Source of the DNA: a virus
IMG/VR virus record: IMGVR_UViG_3300017971_000439
Location: 1-42,822 of that record
DNA length: 42,822 bases
Direction: 5' to 3' (one strand)
A program made the translations under genes and the position numbers. Shown in pieces: positions 37,954 to 42,822 of the stretch; the stretch's first letter is position 1; every line of letters begins with the position of its first letter. The notes beneath the pieces were generated by a model. It saw nothing but the letters and a program-made list of their open reading frames with translations. It was not told the origin of the DNA and did no database searches.

Positions 37954-38174
37954 CAGCACCGCCCCCCATTCTTTGCGTAGACTCGTGGAGCGAAAGTACC
38001 GCCCTCAACCGCGGCCTTCCGCTCCACGTAAGAAAGGAGAAGGAGAAAATCTTTGTGGGATTTATAGGTTATCGTTTGACCCCCAACAGTAACCGAACCC
38101 ACGCGAGCATTTCCACTCGCAAGCTGATTCAACATCGATGTGTAGGCCGCAGCCCAAGTGGTAAATGTCGCCAT
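37953..38174 (-). CDS. gpW-like head-tail joining protein, 73 aa
   Basis: Fits the gpW family by size, position between terminase and portal, and sequence: TTWAAAYTSMLNQLASGNAR, then VTVGGQTITYKSHKDFLLLL. gpW plugs the portal after packaging. There is no Shine-Dalgarno, and a TATAAT box ends only nine bases upstream of the ATG, so a leaderless mRNA is possible. Confidence 0.7.
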   Translation of the reverse strand: MATFTTWAAAYTSMLNQLASGNARVGSVTVGGQTITYKSHKDFLLLLSYVERKAAVEGGTFAPRVYAKNGGRC

Positions 38175-38188
38175 AATGCGGCATTATA
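38173..38188 (-). promoter_or_regulatory. Extended -10 promoter and dyad at gpW start
   Basis: On the minus strand TG-G-TATAAT (TATAAT at 38188-38183) is an extended -10 box. The sequence ATAATGC-G-GCATTAT is also a perfect 7-bp dyad at 38173-38187 covering the likely transcription start. No good -35 is present. Confidence 0.55.
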
Positions 38189-38212
38189 CCACGGGGTTTT
38201 TGGCCCACCCTT

Positions 38213-38247
38213 GAACTTTAGCGAACTCTATCGAACTTTAGCGAACT
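38213..38247 (-). promoter_or_regulatory. Four AGTTC boxes phased at 10 bp
   Basis: GAACT (AGTTC on the minus strand) occurs at 38213, 38223, 38233 and 38243, exactly one helical turn apart. The linkers alternate TTAGC, CTATC, TTAGC. Relative to the start predicted from the nearby TATAAT box the boxes lie at about -37 to -71, where an activator would bind. Confidence 0.65.
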
Positions 38248-38498
38248 GTGACCGATCTTTGTGGACGTTTACCCATCTTTTTGCTTGACAGGCTCGGAGG
38301 ACGCCCGATTTCACCCTTGCAGAACATGACAAACCATTCATCGGCAAGCTCGGTGGTGCAGATCCAGATCCCGCCCCTTTTATCCTCCGGCGATGTCTTC
38401 TTGGCGGGAAAATCGTAGCTTCTGATCCATTCCAGAACGGTAGACGGTGAACGGTTCACATAATCGCAAATTGCCGCCATGCCTTCGAGTTTTCCCAT
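38238..38498 (-). CDS. Small HTH DNA-binding protein, 86 aa
   Basis: A MerR/excisionase or Nu1-like winged helix: GMAAICDYVNRSPSTVLEWI, then RSYDFPAKK as the strand or wing. GGGGG precedes the ATG. The C-terminus is basic (SKKMGKRPQRSVTVR). It is a paralogue of the next HTH protein upstream (38510). Placed after the large terminase, it could be an extra terminase-associated protein or a late regulator. Confidence 0.65.
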   Translation of the reverse strand: MGKLEGMAAICDYVNRSPSTVLEWIRSYDFPAKKTSPEDKRGGIWICTTELADEWFVMFCKGEIGRPPSLSSKKMGKRPQRSVTVR

Positions 38499-38509
38499 AC
38501 TCGGCCCCC

Positions 38510-38767
38510 TTATTCACCACCGGCTGACACGGCAGTTTTTTTCTTTTTTCCTCCATACTTTTTCGCCCTGGCCTTTTTCTCTGGCTTTTTCGGTTCCTCC
38601 CTCACCGGCCCTGCCAAAAAACGGTCGATCTCCTCCGACTCGGCGAAATAGCTCGATGTCTCCGCATCGAACTTGGCGGGAAGCCCCGATTTCAAAATTT
38701 TGTCCATTACCGTTGACTCGCTCAAACCCATGTAGCCGCTGATTGCATTAACGCCATTCAACTTCAT
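38510..38767 (-). CDS. Small HTH DNA-binding protein, 85 aa
   Basis: Residues 1-35 (LNGVNAISGYMGLSESTVMD, then KILKSGLPAKF) align with the neighbouring 86-aa protein, indicating tandem duplication. The C-terminal 30 residues are Lys/Arg-rich (EPKKPEKKARAKKYGGKKKK), a non-specific DNA-binding tail. GGGAGATGG precedes the ATG. Two bases separate the terminase stop from its start region. Confidence 0.65.
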   Translation of the reverse strand: MKLNGVNAISGYMGLSESTVMDKILKSGLPAKFDAETSSYFAESEEIDRFLAGPVREEPKKPEKKARAKKYGGKKKKTAVSAGGE

Positions 38768-38768
38768 C

Positions 38769-40709
38769 TTACCATCTCCCTGTGCTTTTAGGTTGCGACG
38801 GCTTAACCGTCTTCTTTTCCGGCACCGGCTCTTTCCTCACCACCGGAGCCAATATATTCAATCCGCCACCATCCCACTCTGGTTCGGCACAAGCATGCGC
38901 CAAAACCTCACAATCGAGCAGATGGTTATCGGTTGCCACCTGTACCCAGACCGCACGGCCTTTATCATCAATTCTTTTTTCTTCCGCCGTGACCTGTTTG
39001 GCATAGATTTCATCAGTATCCTTGTGTAAATACGCCGCGTGATGCTCCCGATTCACCGCCTGATTTAACCGATAATGCACCATATCCTTGCACTTGTCCG
39101 TGTCGATCAGCATCAGCCTGAATCCTGACTTCAACGGCTTACCCTTCGGAGTCTTGTCGATAATACTTCCAGGCCTGACTTTTTGAGACAACGGAATTGC
39201 AGATCCCTTCGACCCCCAGACCCTGCACCCTCTCCCGACACCATTCTGCCGGATGAACCAATACGTCTGCTCGGTCATCGAAGCCATGTCTTCGTAAACA
39301 TCCCCGCCGCCGGTATCTATCGCCGCACGCCAGATCCCCGCCGTGGCACTTTTGCCATCTATCGGGTACCGCGTTCTAAATAATAAATTTTCGACGTCAT
39401 CCCATGCCCCCAGATGCCCGTAATGAATGAGCCAAGACGTGTAGCCCGACTCCCACGCCCTGACCACATACCAAAACCCATATTTCTGGACATCGATCCC
39501 GCATGTAAGAGCTATCGCCGTTTGCGGCACCGTTTGCGGTTCCAGATCACACTTCGCCTTCAAAATTTCATATATTTCCGGTTTTTTAACGGTTTCTCTC
39601 CACTCCTCCCCCAATGTAGAATTGACAAAGCCCTGCAGATTCTTCGGGTCGCCCGACTTCCGCGCATCGATGAACGCCCGAACCAATTTCGGTATGTCTC
39701 CCGACTTCCCTAGCAGAGAATACAGCCGGTTGCAGTGAAATCCGACCTTGCGAACGATCTCCAAAGGCTTCGACCTCGGCACCATCTCCCCGCGCTCGAC
39801 GGCGACGTTCTTTTGGGCCGTGTTCCAAACCTTCCCGCAATTCCCGCACTTATAACCGGCCCTCGCGATCTGCTTTTCCGTGGCCTTCCTTCCCCCCTTC
39901 CAGACCACTTCGCCCAACCGTCGCCACCTCCCATCATCCGAACGGTACAACCCCTTCGGAAACCCCGTAGAATACTTCCGCGACCACCGGAGCGGTTGCT
40001 TCTGGTGACAGAACGGGCACTCGGCATGCCAATCATAGACCACATCACAGGCCGACATCGACCGCACGATATTTCCGGTGTCGATGGTCGGCGTCGAACA
40101 CTTCATAATTTTAAACCTGAAAAATGTCTCTTTCCGCTCCTCCGCCAGACTCAGCGCCGACGCCTCTTTTGTGGTCACATAATACCCCGGCTTATCGATC
40201 TCGTCCATCATCAGCACCCGAAACGACTTGGAACCGAGTTTCATCACCGACGATGCCCACCCGAACGCCACATATGCCCCGTTGGTGGTCCTCATTTCAT
40301 CCCGATTCCACAGCCCCGACTTCAAGTGCGACAATTCCGGTGAATCATCGAAAATCGGCTGAAACCGCTCACGGCACATATATTCCGACGTTTCAGCGTC
40401 CGCGAGGACGAAATATATCGGGCAGGGCTCCTGGTGAGCGTAATACCCCCCGATTGCCAGCATAACCGTGGTCTTGCCTATCTGGGCCGATGCCTGGAAC
40501 ACCACTTCTTCGATGTTCGAATCATAAAATGCGTTCATGATCGGCCCCAGATACGGGGCGCGGCGGATCCGAAACGGCCCCTTTTCTTCCGCATAATCCC
40601 CCAGAACGATATATTTTTCAGCCCATTCGGAAGGGTAAATCCGGTCGGAGGGCTTCCACGACTGAAGCTCCTCCTTCCAGAACTCAATTTTTGGGTGGTT
40701 TTTGGTCAT
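38769..40709 (-). CDS. terL: Terminase large subunit, lambda gpA family, 646 aa
   Basis: Packaging motor and cos-cutting nuclease. ATPase: VVFQASAQIGKTTVML (Walker A, near residue 70) and RVLMMDEIDKPG (Walker B, near 165). A zinc ribbon lies near 230-310 (CPFCHQ, CGNCGKVW). Nuclease domain: TCGIDVQKYGFWYVV near 395 and RAAIDTGGGDVYED near 455. The first residues WKPSDRIYPSEWAEKYIVL are typical of the GpA family, which favours cohesive-end packaging. Confidence 0.95.
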   Translation of the reverse strand: MTKNHPKIEFWKEELQSWKPSDRIYPSEWAEKYIVLGDYAEEKGPFRIRRAPYLGPIMNAFYDSNIEEVVFQASAQIGKTTVMLAIGGYYAHQEPCPIYFVLADAETSEYMCRERFQPIFDDSPELSHLKSGLWNRDEMRTTNGAYVAFGWASSVMKLGSKSFRVLMMDEIDKPGYYVTTKEASALSLAEERKETFFRFKIMKCSTPTIDTGNIVRSMSACDVVYDWHAECPFCHQKQPLRWSRKYSTGFPKGLYRSDDGRWRRLGEVVWKGGRKATEKQIARAGYKCGNCGKVWNTAQKNVAVERGEMVPRSKPLEIVRKVGFHCNRLYSLLGKSGDIPKLVRAFIDARKSGDPKNLQGFVNSTLGEEWRETVKKPEIYEILKAKCDLEPQTVPQTAIALTCGIDVQKYGFWYVVRAWESGYTSWLIHYGHLGAWDDVENLLFRTRYPIDGKSATAGIWRAAIDTGGGDVYEDMASMTEQTYWFIRQNGVGRGCRVWGSKGSAIPLSQKVRPGSIIDKTPKGKPLKSGFRLMLIDTDKCKDMVHYRLNQAVNREHHAAYLHKDTDEIYAKQVTAEEKRIDDKGRAVWVQVATDNHLLDCEVLAHACAEPEWDGGGLNILAPVVRKEPVPEKKTVKPSQPKSTGRW

Positions 40710-41100
40710 TACAAAACATTTCGCGCAATTTTTCTATCGGACGTTGTGGTAATTCAAAAGTGATCGCATCGTATTTTAGGAGCGTATATGTTCGATTGAG
40801 CGGCATACAAATGACCGGCTTTTTGTCTCTGTCTTTAAAAAAACCGACACCCTTTGCGATAAAATTCCCCCGCGCCTCGAACTTATAAACGACAGGCCCA
40901 AGATATTCTAATTTTGGGCACATTCGCTCTGGCACCGGTTTGTCAAAGCTGTTCATCAAACCTAAAAATATTTTCATTTCTCGCCATTCCCCGCCTCGCC
41001 TTCCGGCGGCGTTTATCGGATCATTATTCGCTTCGCGAACCAATTTTTCTGCCAGCGAAAACATATTTTGATAAGAAAACACAATACGTCCGACCCTCAT
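40684..41100 (-). CDS. Hypothetical protein between terminase subunits, 138 aa
   Basis: The start at 41100 (MRVGRIVFSYQNMFSLAEKL) overlaps the small terminase stop as ATGA and follows GGGGGAG. The protein has a Trp/Arg-rich middle (GGEWREMKIFLGLMNSFDKP) and beta-rich C-terminus (YEFEARGNFIAKGVGFFKD-like, VICMPLNRTYTLLKYDAITF). No family recognised. Its position suggests a packaging accessory. Confidence 0.6.
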   Translation of the reverse strand: MRVGRIVFSYQNMFSLAEKLVREANNDPINAAGRRGGEWREMKIFLGLMNSFDKPVPERMCPKLEYLGPVVYKFEARGNFIAKGVGFFKDRDKKPVICMPLNRTYTLLKYDAITFELPQRPIEKLREMFCNDQKPPKN

Positions 41101-41606
41101 TTCTCCCCCTTCGGACAATACCTTCCATCCCTGCAATATGCGTTCCGCAACTCCCAGACTTCCTGCCTGATAATTTCGAACATATCAATACGCCGCTTGC
41201 CGTCCAGTAGTGGTGGAAGGCGATCAGCAAACAATTCCAAACCGCTGCACACCAGCTGCACCCGCTCGGACCACGCTTTCGAAATTTCAACTTTACTGAA
41301 TAGCGTTTCCTCCAACTTTTCACGCTCGATCCTGGCGATCAGCGCCCGCTCCTTACGAAACTCAGTCAGCCACTTCTGAGCCTCAGCAGTTTCAATCTCG
41401 ACCCCGCCACGGTCTTCAAATCTTGCTTCAAGCCACTTGATACAAGCTGGACCAGGATACGAGCCATCAACATTTCTTGGGAATGCTTCCTCTTTTTGCC
41501 AATTGGTAATTGTCCGAACAGAAACGCCGAAAAGCAGGGCAACTTCCTTTTTCGTAAGAGCGTTGACTGATAAAACTTTTATATTTTTTTTTCTTGACAA
41601 TCTCAA
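41097..41606 (-). CDS. terS: Terminase small subunit, Nu1-like, up to 169 aa
   Basis: N-terminal winged helix: LTKKEVALLFGVSVRTITNW followed by GPACIKWLEARFEDRGG, as in Nu1-type subunits that recognise cos. A helical region (KWLTEFRKERALIARIEREK) mediates assembly, and the C-terminus (QEVWELRNAYCRDGRYCPKG) should contact the large subunit. The proposed start is TTG 41606 without a ribosome site; a slightly later start is possible. Transcribed away from the ligase gene. Confidence 0.75.
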   Translation of the reverse strand: MRLSRKKNIKVLSVNALTKKEVALLFGVSVRTITNWQKEEAFPRNVDGSYPGPACIKWLEARFEDRGGVEIETAEAQKWLTEFRKERALIARIEREKLEETLFSKVEISKAWSERVQLVCSGLELFADRLPPLLDGKRRIDMFEIIRQEVWELRNAYCRDGRYCPKGEK

Positions 41607-41623
41607 CCCACTGGGTATATGTT
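41594..41623 (+). promoter_or_regulatory. Ligase promoter with operator-like dyad
   Basis: TTGACA (41594-41599) is followed by TATATG (16-bp spacing, 41616-41621) or TATGTT (18-bp, 41618-41623). ACCCA-C-TGGGT at 41606-41616 is a perfect dyad in the spacer and could be an operator controlling the ligase and the divergent terminase gene. Confidence 0.6.
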
Positions 41624-41630
41624 AATGGCC

Positions 41631-42257
41631 ATGAAACGATTCACAAACCAAAGCATCGAATACGCAACCATGAGCGAAAAACACGACGGCGTTCAAGCCC
41701 GATGGGATGGACGCAAACTCAAAACCCGGACCGGCGGCACTATCCACGCGCCGAAATGGTGGCTGGCCGATCTTCCGCGCCGGAAACTCACCGGCGAGCT
41801 GTGGATCAAACGAGACGCTTTCGACCAAGCCCGCGCCATTGTGATGAGCAAGTCCGCCGGTAACGAGTGGAAAAAAATTAAATTCATGATCTTTGACGGC
41901 GAGTTTTCCGGCAAATACGCCAAGACCGTCAAACAGGTTCGCGTAATATCGATTGAACAGCTCGAAAAGTTTTACCAGAAGATTATATCTGCCGGTGGCG
42001 AAGGTGTCGTCATTACAACCGGCGGCATTCAGTACAAGAAAAAGCCGATCAGTGACGACGATGGCATCTTTATCGGCTTTGGGTCTGACAGCATCGAGCT
42101 TAAACTCAGAAGTGGTCGCGTTGTTTCCATGAAATCGGCCATCAAGCCCAAAATCGGCCAGGTCGTTAAGTTCGCCTATGAAGGGCTGACATCGACCGGC
42201 CTTCCCCGCTTTCCCCGCGTCATTGGCATCCGAGCGGAGGCCAACCTTGCCTTTTGA
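41631..42257 (+). CDS. Minimal ATP-dependent DNA ligase, about 208 aa
   Basis: Nick-joining enzyme. Motif I is SEKHDGVQARWDG near residue 15 (Lys is adenylated); TRTGG near 35; motif III is altered to LTGELW (usual DGELW); IIIa is FMIFDGEFSG; motif IV is GGEGVVI; motif V region is YKKKPISDDDGIFIGF, then an OB domain. It resembles the short Haemophilus-type (Lig E) ligases but has no signal peptide. Three ATGs (41619, 41625, 41631) are in frame; 41631 lies at the predicted transcription start, so a leaderless mRNA is likely. Confidence 0.8.
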   Translation: MKRFTNQSIEYATMSEKHDGVQARWDGRKLKTRTGGTIHAPKWWLADLPRRKLTGELWIKRDAFDQARAIVMSKSAGNEWKKIKFMIFDGEFSGKYAKTVKQVRVISIEQLEKFYQKIISAGGEGVVITTGGIQYKKKPISDDDGIFIGFGSDSIELKLRSGRVVSMKSAIKPKIGQVVKFAYEGLTSTGLPRFPRVIGIRAEANLAF

Positions 42258-42453
42258 CGTCAAATCCGCAAGACTCGACCTTGAACTCACCATAAACCAA
42301 ATGGCCGCAGCGTGTAATATCCACCGCCAGACCCTGGTCAAGTGGGAACGCAACGAGCGCAAGCCTGACAAAGCGGCAATCCGCCTTATCGAAACCTTCC
42401 TATGGCTCAAATCTAAAAACCTCTTAGAATCATTCATTAAATCGTTCGCCTAA
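42247..42453 (+). CDS. XRE-family HTH regulator, about 68 aa
   Basis: TTG 42247 overlaps the ligase stop and follows GGAGG by six bases; an in-frame TTG at 42223 lacks a site. One HTH domain is seen: LTINQMAAACNIHRQTLVKW, then ERNERKPDKAAIRLIETFLW. Co-transcribed with the ligase; may act on the dyads on either side (41606 and 42469). Confidence 0.7.
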   Translation: MPFDVKSARLDLELTINQMAAACNIHRQTLVKWERNERKPDKAAIRLIETFLWLKSKNLLESFIKSFA

Positions 42454-42468
42454 TTTTTTTTGCCCATA

Positions 42469-42489
42469 ACTATTAAATTGTTTAATAGT
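42469..42489. promoter_or_regulatory. Perfect 9-bp inverted repeat
   Basis: ACTATTAAA-TTG-TTTAATAGT lies 16 bases after the HTH stop. No T-run follows, so an operator is more likely than a terminator. The arm ACTATTAAA recurs near 42702. Confidence 0.55.
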
Positions 42490-42524
42490 GTTAAATTATT
42501 ATACATCTGCGTAATTTGAATTAC

Positions 42525-42551
42525 AAACCCTTTGTTTATAGGCATCCACAA
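42525..42551. repeat. 27-base direct repeat, copy A
   Basis: AAACCCTTT, four variable bases, then ATAGGCATC-C-ACAA. It matches 42564-42590 at 22 of 27 positions; the repeat period is 39 bases. Confidence 0.7.
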
Positions 42552-42563
42552 AGACCTTTTCGA

Positions 42564-42590
42564 AAACCCTTTATCCATAGGCATCTACAA
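42564..42590. repeat. 27-base direct repeat, copy B
   Basis: AAACCCTTT, ATCC, ATAGGCATC-T-ACAA; see copy A. Repeats of this kind near genome ends could be terminase-binding (cosB-like) or iteron sites. Confidence 0.7.
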
Positions 42591-42687
42591 CGTTTTTTTA
42601 CTTCCTCGTAAACCCTCATAAACACTGACTCCTTGATGAAAAATCGTCACAAAAAGGCTTTGTTTTACTTCTCATGGTGTTTTTGCT

Positions 42688-42767
42688 TTCCTCACTTACG
42701 TACTATTAAATATTTTTATAGCCGCTTAAACCCAGTGTTTACAATGGTTTGCAGCAGTAGTGAGGAA
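42688..42767. repeat. Inverted repeat TTCCTCACT / AGTGAGGAA
   Basis: Perfect 9-bp arms at 42688-42696 and 42759-42767 with 62 bases between. Possible protein-binding pair near the presumed cos. Confidence 0.5.
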
Positions 42768-42811
42768 GGAAATCGTAAAATTATAAAACCAAAAATGAGT
42801 GAAAAAAAGCG

Positions 42812-42822
42812 CGTTAGCGACC
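42812..42822. repeat. Right copy of 11-bp terminal identity
   Basis: CGTTAGCGACC, same as positions 1-11. Confidence 0.6.

Larger units (their letters stand above)
42454..42822. other. AT-rich non-coding end region with repeats
   Basis: No convincing gene on either strand. It contains a perfect dyad at 42469-42489, two 27-base direct repeats, an inverted TTCCTCACT/AGTGAGGAA pair and the terminal 11 bases. Placement next to the terminase and the joined ends suits a packaging (cos) or replication control region. Confidence 0.6.

Noticed and set aside
41622-42437. 271-aa minus-strand ORF opposite the ligase
   Set aside because: The plus strand has a complete ligase motif set, a promoter and a coupled HTH gene; the minus frame shows no recognisable domain.

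Overview
The window looks like the complete genome of a temperate, long-tailed (siphovirus-type) bacteriophage or excised prophage. The first 11 bases (1-11) are identical to the last 11 (42812-42822), so the sequence closes into a circle of about 42.8 kb or carries short cohesive ends. No ribosomal, tRNA or housekeeping gene is present. A 24-base stretch beside the integrase (12947-12970) has the geometry of the 3' end of a bacterial selenocysteine tRNA (8-base acceptor strand plus GCCA), which suggests integration into selC. The host is therefore inferred to be a selenocysteine-using Gram-negative bacterium (lipoprotein and Sec signals, lambda-type packaging genes), plausibly one of the former deltaproteobacteria. 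That host call is inference.

Layout. (1) 61-10738, minus strand: early/replication operon. Read in transcription order from the control region it holds a small HTH protein, tiny zinc and membrane proteins, a recombination-type ATPase with its DUF669 partner, a DEAD/DEAH helicase, an AT-rich ParB-like plus PAPS-reductase-like pair (IbrB/IbrA type), a RecB/Cas4-like nuclease, a primase-polymerase/helicase and a VRR-NUC nuclease, then tiny proteins. (2) 10739-14008, plus strand: lysogeny block with a divergent HTH repressor, a membrane zinc protein, a terminator, a tyrosine integrase, attP, a second terminator, a DUF6948 protein and a Gly-Tyr repeat protein made of 38 hexanucleotide units. (3) 14066-17141, minus: lysis and accessory genes (M15-type endolysin, small membrane proteins, a lipoprotein, zinc-finger proteins). 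(4) 17138-27830, minus: tail module (spike/fibre-like proteins, tape measure, tail assembly chaperone with a -1 frameshift product, tube protein, terminator, gpZ-like protein). (5) 27830-33488, minus: an unusual block of exported or surface proteins, including a LipA-like lipase on a Pro-Glu linker, inserted between tail and head genes. (6) 33485-41606, minus: head-tail connector, decoration protein, fused prohead protease/major capsid protein, lambda-type portal, gpW-like joiner, two paralogous HTH proteins, large and small terminase. (7) 41619-42453, plus: a minimal ATP-dependent DNA ligase and an HTH regulator. (8) 42454-42822: AT-rich, repeat-containing non-coding DNA next to the genome ends.

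How it fits together: a 47-bp divergent control region at 10739-10785 chooses between rightward repressor/integrase and leftward early genes. After circularisation, leftward transcription can run across the joined ends toward the terminase and late genes, as in lambda. Several start points (10738, 38174, 41631) lie just behind promoter-like -10 boxes with no Shine-Dalgarno, suggesting leaderless mRNAs. The most notable features are the secreted-protein/lipase block, the IbrAB-like cargo pair, two strange short-period repeats (GTCNN and GGCNNT), an extended -10 promoter with four helically phased AGTTC boxes ahead of the portal genes, and the tRNA-Sec attP.
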